From an uncultured Methanomassiliicoccales archaeon (GTDB taxonomy: Archaea; Thermoplasmatota; Thermoplasmata; Methanomassiliicoccales; Methanomethylophilaceae), in the NCBI GenBank assembly GCA_959597175.1, contig CAUFXM010000002.1, positions 124,001 through 188,000 of the forward strand: 64,000 nt of DNA, in the 5' to 3' direction. The position numbers and the translations under genes were made by a program. The stretch's first letter is position 1. The number at the start of each line of letters is the position of its first letter. The notes below the pieces were generated by a model, which was given only the letters and a program-made list of their open reading frames with translations, did not search any database and was not told the origin of the DNA. Below, piece by piece: positions 34,266-42,126 of the stretch.

Positions 34266-35258
34266 ATGAAGGACAAGAGGTCGCCGTCGCAGCTGGAGGC
34301 TCTCTGGAAGGAGAGCGACATGTCCGGGGGACGCAAGGTCGACGCAATGGTGGTCATCATGCGCACCAGCGGATGCTGCTGGGTCAGTCAAGGGGGATGC
34401 ACCATGTGCGGTTACAGGGAGGCGTCCCTGAGCGAGGTGACCGAGCAGGATCTGATGAGCCAGCTGGACGAGGCCCTCTCCCGCTACAGGGGGGAGCCCT
34501 TCGTGAAGATATACACCTCCGGCAGCTTCCTGGACGACAGGGAGGTCCCGCCGTCGGTGAGGGCGAGGGTCTACCAGGAGTTCTCGGGATGCGAGAGGCT
34601 GCTGTTCGAGAGCCGTCCCGAGTTCATCACCCCGGAGTCCCTCGAGGGCGTGCCCGGGAACGTTACCATAGCACTGGGTCTGGAGAGCTCCGACCCGGAG
34701 GTACTGAGGAGGTCCGTCCACAAAGGCTTCACCCCGGAGGACATCCGCCGCGCCGGCGAGCTGATCAAGTCCAGGGGGCTCATGGTGAGGACGTACCTGC
34801 TGCTGAAACCTCCTTTCATGACAGAGTCCATGGCCATCGAGGATGCCGTGAGGTCGGCGAGGTTCGCGGACCCGTTCTCCGACGAGATCTCCGTCAACCC
34901 GCTGAACGTGCAGAGGGGGACCTACGTGGAGAGGCTCTGGAAGAGGGGCGAGTTCAGGTCGCCCTGGATATGGTCGCTCATAGAGGTATTCAGACGGCTG
35001 TCTGGCACAGTGGATTCCAGGCTCATGTCGTCCCCGTCGGGAGGAGGTGCCCAGAGGGGCGTCCACAACTGCGGGGAGTGCGACAGGAAGGTACTGGACG
35101 CCATCGAGAGGTTCTGCTACACCCAGGACGTCTCCGACCTCGACGTCGACTGCGCATGCAGATCGAAGTGGGAGGCGTACATGGAGTCGGAGGGGATCCT
35201 CGGCTCCCCCGCGGACCTTGACCGCGATTTCGAAAACGAATTGATTCTTAGGATGTGA
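34266..35258 (+). CDS. Archaeosine biosynthesis radical SAM protein RaSEA
   Basis: About 330 residues. The [4Fe-4S] cluster cysteines sit in CCWVSQGGCTMCGY, and the TIM-barrel pattern continues with KIYTSGSFLDD, LLFESRPEFI, ALGLESSDPEVLRRSVHKGFT and VRTYLLLKPPFMTE. Late cysteines (HNCGECDRK, DVDCACRSKWE) may bind a further metal. RaSEA works with ArcS, converting the lysine-preQ0 tRNA adduct to archaeosine at position 15. A TATA-like GTTAAATCC (34235-34243) favours the ATG at 34266 over 34254. Its 5'-deoxyadenosine by-product could feed the MtnA/aldolase route. Confidence 0.9.
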   Translation: MKDKRSPSQLEALWKESDMSGGRKVDAMVVIMRTSGCCWVSQGGCTMCGYREASLSEVTEQDLMSQLDEALSRYRGEPFVKIYTSGSFLDDREVPPSVRARVYQEFSGCERLLFESRPEFITPESLEGVPGNVTIALGLESSDPEVLRRSVHKGFTPEDIRRAGELIKSRGLMVRTYLLLKPPFMTESMAIEDAVRSARFADPFSDEISVNPLNVQRGTYVERLWKRGEFRSPWIWSLIEVFRRLSGTVDSRLMSSPSGGGAQRGVHNCGECDRKVLDAIERFCYTQDVSDLDVDCACRSKWEAYMESEGILGSPADLDRDFENELILRM

Positions 35259-35262
35259 GACC

Positions 35263-35589
35263 TTGGAGTACGACATCAAGAGAGGCTGGTTCAAGAACAT
35301 CGAGGGAGACCTCCTCGAGAAGATGATGGCCGACGTGTTCGGGGACGTCAGGAAGGAGGGCGACGTTCTCGTCTCGTCCTACGGCGTCCTGGACAGGATC
35401 GAGGTCAGGGTCCTGGGCAAGGACAAGCTGGACATCAGCACGGTCAACAAGGAGGGCTGCACCGCCGACGACGAGGCCATCCTCGACAGCAAGAGGAGGC
35501 TCAACACCTTCGCCGAGAGGGCGACGGGATTCGACGCCAAGGCCCGCATGAAGAGGGCTCAGAAGAAGGCCAAGGAAGGCACCCTCTGA
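35263..35589 (+). CDS. Small conserved archaeal protein of unknown function (DUF5611-like)
   Basis: A 108-residue soluble protein starting MEYDIKRGWFKNIEGDLLEKMM, with an alternating strand region (EVRVLGKDKLDISTVNKE) and a long basic C-terminal helix (NTFAERATGFDAKARMKRAQKKAKEG). I associate it with DUF5611, unverified. It begins with TTG four bases after the RaSEA stop, so it is co-expressed and may assist the radical SAM enzyme or its tRNA substrate. Confidence 0.7.
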   Translation: MEYDIKRGWFKNIEGDLLEKMMADVFGDVRKEGDVLVSSYGVLDRIEVRVLGKDKLDISTVNKEGCTADDEAILDSKRRLNTFAERATGFDAKARMKRAQKKAKEGTL

Positions 35590-35611
35590 GACCTCCGAAC
35601 CAAACCACAGG

Positions 35612-35650
35612 CGCCCTCGCGCCTTCTTATTATTATAGGACGCGAGGGTG
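35612..35650. terminator. Large inverted repeat upstream of the ribosomal operon
   Basis: A 10-bp stem (35612-35621 with 35641-35650; core CCCTCGCG/CGCGAGGG) encloses a 19-nt AT-rich loop. It follows the DUF5611-like gene by about 22 bases and ends just before the TATA box at 35654. It may terminate the RaSEA transcript or act as an operator. The CCCTCGC core recurs at the end of the ribosomal leader. Confidence 0.5.
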
Positions 35651-35653
35651 AAG

Positions 35654-35661
35654 TTTATATA
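35654..35661 (+). promoter_or_regulatory. TATA box of the ribosomal-protein operon
   Basis: TTTATATA, a strong archaeal TATA box, predicts transcription from about 35680 and therefore a leader of about 180 nt before the L3 start. Confidence 0.7.
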
Positions 35662-35679
35662 CGAGACCCCTATACCAAG

Positions 35680-35859
35680 CCCTTAGATTGGACATAATAG
35701 TGTCCGACCAGACGCATCGGGCAATGCAATCGCATCCCACGTCTGCCCCATATCCCAAGGGTTTGTAGGGGCGAATACGGCGTCACGGTCGGAGCATTAA
35801 GACGTTCGTCTGATAAAGCGCGAGGTTAGCGAAGAGACCCTCGCAGGTATGTGTAAAAT
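35680..35859 (+). ncRNA. Structured 5' leader of the ribosomal-protein operon
   Basis: This 180-nt stretch has no gene but is dense in perfect stems: GGACA/TGTCC (35690-35694/35701-35705), CAGACG/CGTCTG (about 35709-35714/35740-35745) enclosing GCAT/ATGC, GCCCC/GGGGC (35745-35749/35768-35772) enclosing CCC/GGG, AGACGTTCGTCT (about 35800-35811), and GCGAGG/CCTCGC (35820-35825/35839-35844) ending a few bases before the AGGT preceding the L3 ATG. Ribosomal operons are often controlled by a ribosomal protein binding its own leader; this is a candidate. A free-standing small RNA is the alternative. Confidence 0.5.
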
Positions 35860-36858
35860 ATGCCGCAAAGAAGACGTCCCAAGAGAGGATCCAGGGCATA
35901 CGGCCCTAGGAAGAGAGCGCAGTCGCAGACACCCAGGCTCGACTCGTGGCCCGAGATCAGCGGTAGCCCCAAGATCCAGGGCTTCGCCGGTTACAAGGCC
36001 GGAATGACCCACGCGTTCATTGTCGACAAGAGGGCCAAGAGCACGACCTCCGGAATGGAGATCCAGGTTCCTGTGACCGTCGTCGAAGTGCCTCCCATGA
36101 AGATCGCCGCCGTAAGGTTCTATGAGAGCAGCATCCTCGGTCTCAAGACCGCGGGTGAGGTCTGGGCCAAGGACCTGGACCCGCTGCTCAACAGGCGCCT
36201 CAGCGTCCCCACGAGCCACGACGAGTCGACCTTCGCGAAATACGACGGACTGGACATCGAGGATGTCCGTGTCCTTGCCTACACGCAGCCCAAGATGGTT
36301 TCCGGTGTCCCCAAGAAGGTCCCCGACCTCATGGAGCTGAGGATCGGCGGCGGAACCATCGACGAGAGGGTCGCCTACGCCAAGCAGATCCTCGGAACCG
36401 AGGTCAACTTCACCGACTTCGTCCCCGAGGGCGCGCTGACCGATGTCATCGCGGTCACCAAGGGAAAGGGATTCCAGGGTGTCACCAAGCGCTGGGGTGT
36501 CAAGCTCCTGTCCCACAGGAACAGCAAGCACCGCCGCGGAATCGGTAACCTGGGACCCAAGAGACCCGGCTACGTCAGGTCCACAGTACCCGGATCCGGT
36601 CAGATGGGATACCACCAGAGGACCGAGTTCAACAAGAAGATCATAAAGGTCGGCACCGAGGGTTCCGAGGTCACCCCCAAGGGCGGCTTCCTCAACTACG
36701 GGGAGGTCAGGAACACCTACGTACTGGTCCACGGCTCCGTTCCCGGGCCCACCAAGAGGCTCATCAGGTTCAGGGACGCCACCAGGATGCCCAAGAAGGC
36801 CGACAACGAGGCCGTCGACGTCACCTACGTCTCGACCGAGTCCAAGCAGGGGGCATGA
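35860..36858 (+). CDS. rpl3: 50S ribosomal protein L3 (uL3)
   Basis: A 332-residue archaeal uL3, longer than bacterial L3 as expected. It has the basic N-terminus MPQRRRPKRGSRAYGPRKRA, GFAGYKAGMTHAFIVD, and the loop TKGKGFQGVTKRWGVKLLSHRNSKHRRGIG that reaches the peptidyl-transferase centre. First gene of the operon, behind the long structured leader. Stop TGA, four bases before L4. Confidence 0.97.
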   Translation: MPQRRRPKRGSRAYGPRKRAQSQTPRLDSWPEISGSPKIQGFAGYKAGMTHAFIVDKRAKSTTSGMEIQVPVTVVEVPPMKIAAVRFYESSILGLKTAGEVWAKDLDPLLNRRLSVPTSHDESTFAKYDGLDIEDVRVLAYTQPKMVSGVPKKVPDLMELRIGGGTIDERVAYAKQILGTEVNFTDFVPEGALTDVIAVTKGKGFQGVTKRWGVKLLSHRNSKHRRGIGNLGPKRPGYVRSTVPGSGQMGYHQRTEFNKKIIKVGTEGSEVTPKGGFLNYGEVRNTYVLVHGSVPGPTKRLIRFRDATRMPKKADNEAVDVTYVSTESKQGA

Positions 36859-36862
36859 TTGA

Positions 36863-37639
36863 ATGGCACAGACCAATGTTTATTCTGTAAAGGGAGGAGT
36901 CTCCGGAACAGTGGATGTCCCCGCTGCCTTCGAGACCCCCTACAGGCCCGACATCATCAAGAAGGCAGTCCTGGCCGCCGCCGCCAACAGCAGGCAGCCC
37001 TACGGACCCGCCGCAAGGTCGGGCATGAGGCACTCCGTCAGCACCTGGGGAAAGGGAAGGGGAACCGCCCGTGTCCAGAGGGTCCACGACGGAAGGAAGG
37101 CCACTGAGTCGCCCAACAACGTCTCCGGTAGGAGGGCACACCCCCCGCGCCCGGAGAGGAACTGGGCCCAGAAGGTCAACAAGAAGGAGCTGAAGATCGC
37201 CCGCCAGTCCGCTCTGGCCGCCACTGCCTGCGCCGAGTGCGTGAAGGCCCGCGGCCACCAGTTCGACGACTCCGTCTCGTTCCCCATCGTCGTGGAGGAC
37301 GAGCTCGTGTCCATCAAGGCCACGTCCGAGGTCGTCGAGGTCTTCGAGAAGATCGGAATCGGCTACGACTTGGAGCGCGCCAAGGACGGACGCAAGATCC
37401 GCGCCGGAAGGGGTAAGATGAGGAACAGGAAGTACCGCACACCCGTCTCCGTCCTCATCGTCGTCGCCGACGAGGAGAGGAACTCCCCCATCTTCAAGAG
37501 CGCATCCAACCTCCCCGGTGTCACCGTCGAGGAGGTCAAGACACTGAACACGAGCATCCTCGCCCCCGGAGGGGACGCAGGGAGGCTCACGGTCTACACC
37601 AAATCCGCCATCGAGGCCATAGGAGGCTGGACCCAATGA
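36863..37639 (+). CDS. rpl4: 50S ribosomal protein L4 (uL4)
   Basis: A 258-residue archaeal/eukaryotic-type uL4 that lines the exit tunnel. The tunnel loop contains GMRHSVSTWGKGRGTARVQRV and GRRAHPPRPERNWAQKVNKKE; the C-terminal globular part contains KTLNTSILAPGGDAGRLTVYTKSAI. Its end overlaps the L23 start (ATGA type), so translation is coupled. Confidence 0.97.
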   Translation: MAQTNVYSVKGGVSGTVDVPAAFETPYRPDIIKKAVLAAAANSRQPYGPAARSGMRHSVSTWGKGRGTARVQRVHDGRKATESPNNVSGRRAHPPRPERNWAQKVNKKELKIARQSALAATACAECVKARGHQFDDSVSFPIVVEDELVSIKATSEVVEVFEKIGIGYDLERAKDGRKIRAGRGKMRNRKYRTPVSVLIVVADEERNSPIFKSASNLPGVTVEEVKTLNTSILAPGGDAGRLTVYTKSAIEAIGGWTQ

Positions 37640-37917
37640 AGCAGAGCGACGTTCTCATCAGGCCGTACGTTACCGAGAAATCGATGAACCACATGTCCGG
37701 CACGCCGACTCAGAAGTACAAGGACGGTAACAAGATCGAGTTCATCGTCCACAGGAACGCCGACAAGGCCACCATCAAGACCGTCTTCGAGGAGCGCTTC
37801 GAGGTCAAGGTCGACAAGGTCTGGGTAAGGATCCAGAAGGACGGAAAGCACGCGATCATCAAGCTCGCGGACGGATACTCCGCGGAGGATGTCGGATCGA
37901 GGGTCGGAGTCTTCTGA
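37636..37917 (+). CDS. rpl23: 50S ribosomal protein L23 (uL23)
   Basis: A 93-residue uL23 located at the tunnel exit, where SRP and the translocon dock. Seen are VLIRPYVTEKSMN at the start, NKIEFIVHRNADKATIKTVFEERFEVKVDKV, and the archaeal ending YSAEDVGSRVGVF. Start overlaps the L4 stop. Confidence 0.96.
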   Translation: MKQSDVLIRPYVTEKSMNHMSGTPTQKYKDGNKIEFIVHRNADKATIKTVFEERFEVKVDKVWVRIQKDGKHAIIKLADGYSAEDVGSRVGVF

Positions 37918-37928
37918 GGTGAGTGATT

Positions 37929-38624
37929 ATGGGTAAGAGATTGATCACGCAGAGGAGGGGCCGCGGAACTTCACTGTACCGCTCCCCCAGCCACAGGCAC
38001 GTGGACGACGTCAGGCTCCCCGCCATGAGCGAGGGGACCGCCGTCATCAAGGACCTGATCCAGGCCCCCGGAAGGACCTGCCCCCTGGCGGTCCTGGACC
38101 TGAACGGGAGGACCGACTACCAGCTGGCCGTCGAGGGTACCAAGGTCGGACAGACCATCGTCATCGGCGGAACCGCCGTAGCCGCAGGCAACATCACGCA
38201 GCTCTCCAAGATCCCCGAGGGAACCCTCGTCCACAACGTCGAGGCCAGGCCCGGGGACGGAGGGAAGTTCGTCAAGACCGCCGGATCCTCCGGTACCGTC
38301 GTCTCCAGGGGAGACAAGGTCATGGTCCTGATGCCCTCCGGTACCATCAAAGAGTTCAGCCCCGACTGCCGCGCCGTCATCGGCGTCGTCGCAGGCGGAG
38401 GAAGGGGCGACAAGCCCCTCGCGAAAGCCGGGAAGAACGTGCACACCCTGAGGTCCAGGTCCACCGCGGCCTTCAAGACCAAGGGAGTCGCCATGAACCC
38501 GGTCGACCACCCCCACGGTGGTGGAAGCCACGCCCATGTGGGTGGACCGAACTGCCAGAAGAGGACCGCATCGCCCGGTCAGAAGGTGGGTTTCCTGCCT
38601 CCTAAGAAGAAGATTAAGAAGTGA
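37929..38624 (+). CDS. rpl2: 50S ribosomal protein L2 (uL2)
   Basis: About 231 residues, archaeal length. It starts MGKRLITQRRGRGTSLYRSP and has the conserved RNA-binding C-terminus MNPVDHPHGGGSHAHVG with the histidine important for peptidyl transfer. I chose the ATG at 37929, seven bases after GAGGTG, over a GTG at 37923. Confidence 0.96.
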   Translation: MGKRLITQRRGRGTSLYRSPSHRHVDDVRLPAMSEGTAVIKDLIQAPGRTCPLAVLDLNGRTDYQLAVEGTKVGQTIVIGGTAVAAGNITQLSKIPEGTLVHNVEARPGDGGKFVKTAGSSGTVVSRGDKVMVLMPSGTIKEFSPDCRAVIGVVAGGGRGDKPLAKAGKNVHTLRSRSTAAFKTKGVAMNPVDHPHGGGSHAHVGGPNCQKRTASPGQKVGFLPPKKKIKK

Positions 38625-38629
38625 TTGCA

Positions 38630-39097
38630 ATGGCAAAGAAGATTATTGCAGGATCGGCAAAGGCCTCGAGGAGGAAATCCAGGAAGAAGGCGTCGGCAAT
38701 CCAGGCGAGGAGGAAGAAGGAGTTCCTCTACCGCGGCCTCACCCTGGAGCAGCTGCAGGCCATGCCCTTCGAGGAGTTCCTCGACCTCCTGCCCGCCAGG
38801 GCCAGGAGGACGTACATCCGCGGCCTGAACTACGAGCAGCAGCTGCTGTTCGACAAGCTGAAGGCGGCCGAACCCGGGGAGGTCGTCAGGACCCACCGCA
38901 GGGATATCCCCATCATCCCCCAGTTCGTCGGAAAGACCGTCAGCATCTACAACGGCCACGAGTTCAAGGACGTCGAGATCAAGCCCGAGATGATCGGTTG
39001 CTTCCTCGGTGAGTTCGTCCTCACCAGGAAGGCCCCGCAGCACTCCGGACCCGGAGTCGGTGCTACCAGGTCGTCGAAGTTCATGCCGCTGAAGTGA
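38630..39097 (+). CDS. rps19: 30S ribosomal protein S19 (uS19)
   Basis: About 155 residues, with the archaeal N-terminal basic extension (SAKASRRKSRKKASAIQARRKKEF). The core has PLRARRTYIRGL-like RARRTYIRG and the conserved HRRDIPIIPQFVGKTVSIYNGHEF and GEFVLTRK segments. It binds the head of the small subunit near the A/P sites. The ATG at 38630 is preferred to a GTG at 38621 that overlaps the L2 stop. Confidence 0.96.
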   Translation: MAKKIIAGSAKASRRKSRKKASAIQARRKKEFLYRGLTLEQLQAMPFEEFLDLLPARARRTYIRGLNYEQQLLFDKLKAAEPGEVVRTHRRDIPIIPQFVGKTVSIYNGHEFKDVEIKPEMIGCFLGEFVLTRKAPQHSGPGVGATRSSKFMPLK

Positions 39098-39107
39098 GGT
39101 GTCTAAC

Positions 39108-39557
39108 ATGGTATCTGGATACACAGCAACAGCGGACCCCGACACCACCGCGAAGGCCCTCGGTAAGGAGATGCCCGTCTCCCCCAAGTTCGCCCGCGAG
39201 GTCGCCGGCATGATCCGCGGAATGAAGGTCGAGACCGCCCAGAAGGCTCTGGAGGAGGTCATCGACAAGAAGAGGGCAGTGCCCCTCAAGAGGTACAACA
39301 AACGCGTGTCCCACAAGTCCGGCGTCGGACCCGGCAGGTATCCCGTCAAGGCCGCCAAGGCCATCCTCGGGGTCCTCAACAGCGCCGCCTCCAACGCGGA
39401 GTACAAGGGACTCGACGTCTCGAACATGGCTATCGCCACGATCTCCGTCTCCAGGGGACGCGTCATCCCCGGGCACATGCCCAGGGCCCACGGCCGCGCC
39501 ACCCAGTGGAACCAGGAGACCGTCAACCTCGAGGTCATCATCCAGGAGGTAGAGTGA
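39108..39557 (+). CDS. rpl22: 50S ribosomal protein L22 (uL22)
   Basis: About 149 residues, archaeal type with N- and C-terminal extensions. Conserved parts are FAREVAGMIRGMKVETAQKALEEV and the tunnel beta-hairpin ending PRAHGRATQWNQETVNLEVI. I chose the ATG at 39108 because GAGGTG precedes it; a GTG at 39099 is less likely. Confidence 0.95.
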   Translation: MVSGYTATADPDTTAKALGKEMPVSPKFAREVAGMIRGMKVETAQKALEEVIDKKRAVPLKRYNKRVSHKSGVGPGRYPVKAAKAILGVLNSAASNAEYKGLDVSNMAIATISVSRGRVIPGHMPRAHGRATQWNQETVNLEVIIQEVE

Positions 39558-39558
39558 A

Positions 39559-40248
39559 ATGGCATCAGAGAGGAAATTCGTCGCTGAGAACATCCGCAGG
39601 GTCCTCCTCAAGGAGTACCTGATGAAGGAGGTCAGCCGTGCGGGGTTCGGAGGACTCGACGTCCAGAGGACCCCCATGGGGACCCGTGTCATCCTCACCA
39701 CCGAGAGGCCCGGGCTCGTCATCGGAAGGCGCGGACAGACCATCAAGAACCTGACCGCAGTCATCGAGGAGCGCTTCGGCTTCGAGAACCCCCAGATCGA
39801 GGTCCAGGAGGTCGAGAACGCTTCGCTGAACGCGCAGATCATGGCCGAGAAGCTCGCCTTCTCCCTCGAGAGGGGATGGCACTTCCGCAGAGCCGGGCAC
39901 TCCACGGTCCGCAGGATCATGGACGCCGGTGCCCGCGGATGCCACATCATCGTGGCAGGCAAGCTGACCGGACAGAGGCACAGGACCGAGAAGTTCAAGG
40001 AGGGCTACATCAAGTTCTGCGGTGAGCCGAAGGCCAACTTCATCGACCACGGGTACGCCGTGGCCAAGCTGAAGATGGGAGTCATCGGAGTCACCGTTGA
40101 GATCATGGCCAAGGACGCCAAGCTCCCCGCGGACATCACCGTGCTCAACAAGACCGAGGCCGCCGCAGTACTGCCCGACCTGTTCGCCGCCCCCGCACCC
40201 GAGGCACCCGCCGCGGAGAGCGAGGCACCCGCAGAGGAGGCGCAGTGA
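39559..40248 (+). CDS. rps3: 30S ribosomal protein S3 (uS3)
   Basis: A 229-residue uS3. The KH domain shows PGLVIGRRGQTIKNLT, and the C-terminal domain has RRAGHSTVRRIMDAGARGCHIIVAGKL. It forms the mRNA entry channel and has helicase activity with S4/S5. The last 30 residues are an Ala/Pro/Glu tail (APEAPAAESEAPAEEAQ), a common archaeal extension. Confidence 0.97.
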   Translation: MASERKFVAENIRRVLLKEYLMKEVSRAGFGGLDVQRTPMGTRVILTTERPGLVIGRRGQTIKNLTAVIEERFGFENPQIEVQEVENASLNAQIMAEKLAFSLERGWHFRRAGHSTVRRIMDAGARGCHIIVAGKLTGQRHRTEKFKEGYIKFCGEPKANFIDHGYAVAKLKMGVIGVTVEIMAKDAKLPADITVLNKTEAAAVLPDLFAAPAPEAPAAESEAPAEEAQ

Positions 40249-40249
40249 C

Positions 40250-40453
40250 ATGGCCGCACTCAAGACCGCAGACATCAGGAACATGAGCGTCGAGGAGCGC
40301 AACCAGAGGCTCAAGGAGCTCCGCGACGAGCTCATGCACGAGAGGGGAGTCTCCGCGATGGGCGGTGCCCCCTCCAGCCCCGGTGCTATCCGCGCCCTCA
40401 GGCTGAACATCGCGCGCATCCTGACCGTCCAGAAGGAGGAGGAAGAGATCTGA
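40250..40453 (+). CDS. rpl29: 50S ribosomal protein L29 (uL29)
   Basis: A 67-residue two-helix protein. MSVEERNQRLKELRDELMHER and GAIRALRLNIARILTVQKEEE are the standard antiparallel helices. It sits next to L23 at the tunnel exit. The ATG at 40250 follows the S3 stop by one base, and its end overlaps the aIF1 ATG. Confidence 0.95.
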   Translation: MAALKTADIRNMSVEERNQRLKELRDELMHERGVSAMGGAPSSPGAIRALRLNIARILTVQKEEEEI

Positions 40454-40752
40454 TGGCCGAGATCTGCCCAGTATGCGGATTGCCCAAGGAGCTGTGCATG
40501 TGCGAGGAGATCGCACGCGAGCAGCAGACGGTGAGGATCTCGATCGACAGCCGCAGATACGGCAAAACCGTCACCGTGATCGACGGTATCGATGAGAACG
40601 ACATCGACATCGGAGATCTGGCCAAGCAGCTGAAGAACAAATGCGCCGCCGGCGGAACCTGCAAGGACGGACGCATCGAGCTCCAGGGCGACCACAAGAA
40701 GAGGGTCAAAGCGGTCCTGGAGGAAATGGGATTCCGCACCGAGGTCAGATGA
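40453..40752 (+). CDS. Translation initiation factor aIF1 (SUI1 family)
   Basis: A 99-residue SUI1-fold factor that monitors start-codon choice. The core is VTVIDGIDENDIDIGDLAKQLKNKCAAGGTCKDGRIELQGDH. An N-terminal CPVCGLPKELCMC cluster can bind zinc, as in archaeal homologs at the same operon position. Starts overlap at both ends (L29 and Rpp29). Confidence 0.95.
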   Translation: MAEICPVCGLPKELCMCEEIAREQQTVRISIDSRRYGKTVTVIDGIDENDIDIGDLAKQLKNKCAAGGTCKDGRIELQGDHKKRVKAVLEEMGFRTEVR

Positions 40753-41003
40753 GAGACAATCTCTTCGCTAGAACTGAACTCATTGGATTGGACGTGGAAG
40801 TGCTGTCTGAACCATTCTCCGGCATATCCGGAAAGGTGGTCGACGAGACGAAAAACACGTTCACCATCGAATCGGCCGGAACTGAGAGAATGGTACCCAA
40901 ACCAGGCAATGTGTTCAGGTTCGCATGCGGAGGCAGAACCATCGACATCAGAGGATCAGAGATAATGCACCGACCAGAGGACAGAATCAAGAAGGTTAGG
41001 TGA
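40749..41003 (+). CDS. RNase P protein component Rpp29 (Rnp1)
   Basis: An 84-residue Sm-like beta-barrel protein of the Rpp29/Pop4 family that binds Rpp21 and the specificity domain of RNase P RNA for tRNA 5' maturation. Seen are ELIGLDVEVLSEPFSGISGKVVDETKNTFTIE and a basic ending HRPEDRIKKVR. Its position between aIF1 and S17 is the classic archaeal arrangement. The ATG overlaps the aIF1 stop. Confidence 0.93.
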   Translation: MRDNLFARTELIGLDVEVLSEPFSGISGKVVDETKNTFTIESAGTERMVPKPGNVFRFACGGRTIDIRGSEIMHRPEDRIKKVR

Positions 41004-41008
41004 ATAAA

Positions 41009-41341
41009 ATGACAGCAGAAATCAGAGACATCGGAATCGACGTCGTCCCCCCCAAAATGGAGTGCAACGACCCCAACTGCCCGTTCCACGGCAGCCTCCC
41101 GGTCAGGGGACAGATCATCGACGGCGTCGTCTCGACCGTGAAGATGAACAAGACGGTCGTCGTCGAGCGCAACTACATGAGATACCAGCACAAGTACGAG
41201 AGGTACGAGAAGAGGAGCAACAGGTACTCCGCGCACGCCTCCCCCTGCCTCGGCCTGAAGGTCGGGGACAGGGTCAGGATCGCCGAGTGCCGCCCCATCT
41301 CCAAGACCGTGTCTTTCGTGGTCATCGAGAAGGTGGAGTGA
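41009..41341 (+). CDS. rps17: 30S ribosomal protein S17 (uS17)
   Basis: About 110 residues, archaeal/eukaryotic S11e-type with an N-terminal extension containing [11 protein letters not shown]. The OB core has [21 protein letters not shown] and [24 protein letters not shown] preferred the ATG at 41009, with TAGGTG upstream, to a GTG at 41000. Confidence 0.95.
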   Translation: MTAEIRDIGIDVVPPKMECNDPNCPFHGSLPVRGQIIDGVVSTVKMNKTVVVERNYMRYQHKYERYEKRSNRYSAHASPCLGLKVGDRVRIAECRPISKTVSFVVIEKVE

Positions 41342-41342
41342 G

Positions 41343-41741
41343 ATGAAGGGAATATCCGGAAACCAGACCAGGGGCCTGCAGAACGGCTCCAGGCTCACCG
41401 TCATCGACAACACCGGAGCCAAGGAGATCGAGATCATCACCGTCCCCGGATACCACGGGGTCGCGAGGAGGGTGCCCTCCGCAGGCGTCGGCGACATCGT
41501 CATCGCCTCGGTCAAGAAGGGAACCCCCCAGATGAGGAGGCAGATCGTCTTCGCGGTCATCGTCCGCCAGAGGCGCCCGATGAGGAGGCCCGACGGCACC
41601 ATGGTCTACTTCGAGGACAACGCCGCCGTCATCACCACCGAGACCGGTGAGACCAAGGGAACAGACATCAAGGGACCCGTCGCGAGGGAGGCCGCCGAGA
41701 GGTGGCCCCGCGTGTCCGCGACCGCGTCCACCATCGTGTGA
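41343..41741 (+). CDS. rpl14: 50S ribosomal protein L14 (uL14)
   Basis: A 132-residue uL14 at the subunit interface. Conserved parts are [44 protein letters not shown] and an archaeal C-terminus [22 protein letters not shown]. One base after S17. Confidence 0.96.
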   Translation: MKGISGNQTRGLQNGSRLTVIDNTGAKEIEIITVPGYHGVARRVPSAGVGDIVIASVKKGTPQMRRQIVFAVIVRQRRPMRRPDGTMVYFEDNAAVITTETGETKGTDIKGPVAREAAERWPRVSATASTIV

Positions 41742-41751
41742 GGTGTGAGGA

Positions 41752-42126
41752 ATGGTCAGCAGCAAAGCAAGGGTTCAGAGGAAGAGCCAGGCCCACGCCT
41801 CCGCTCACGTCAAGAGGAAGATGCTGTCCGCCCACCTGAGCGACGAGCTCCGCGCCAAGTACGGGGTCCGCACCGCCAGGGTCTGCAAGGGGGACACAGT
41901 CATCGTAGTCCGCGGGAACGAGGACATCAGGAACATCGAGGGCAAGGTCCTGGACGTCTACACCAAGACCGGCCGCGTCTCGATCGAGGGCATCACCATC
42001 AACCAGGCCGACGGGACAGCCACCGAGCGTCCCATCCACGCGTCCAACCTCGTGATCACCAAGCTGAACACCGAGGATGCCTGGAGGATGGACTCTCTCT
42101 CCAAGAACAAGGAGGCTAAAGAATGA
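41752..42126 (+). CDS. rpl24: 50S ribosomal protein L24 (uL24)
   Basis: A 124-residue uL24 with the archaeal N-terminal helix (SAHLSDELRAKYGVRTARV) and the KOW motif KGDTVIVVRGNEDIRNIEGKVLDV. An assembly initiator near the tunnel exit. GAGGTGTGAGG precedes the ATG. Its 3' end overlaps S4e. Confidence 0.96.
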   Translation: MVSSKARVQRKSQAHASAHVKRKMLSAHLSDELRAKYGVRTARVCKGDTVIVVRGNEDIRNIEGKVLDVYTKTGRVSIEGITINQADGTATERPIHASNLVITKLNTEDAWRMDSLSKNKEAKE

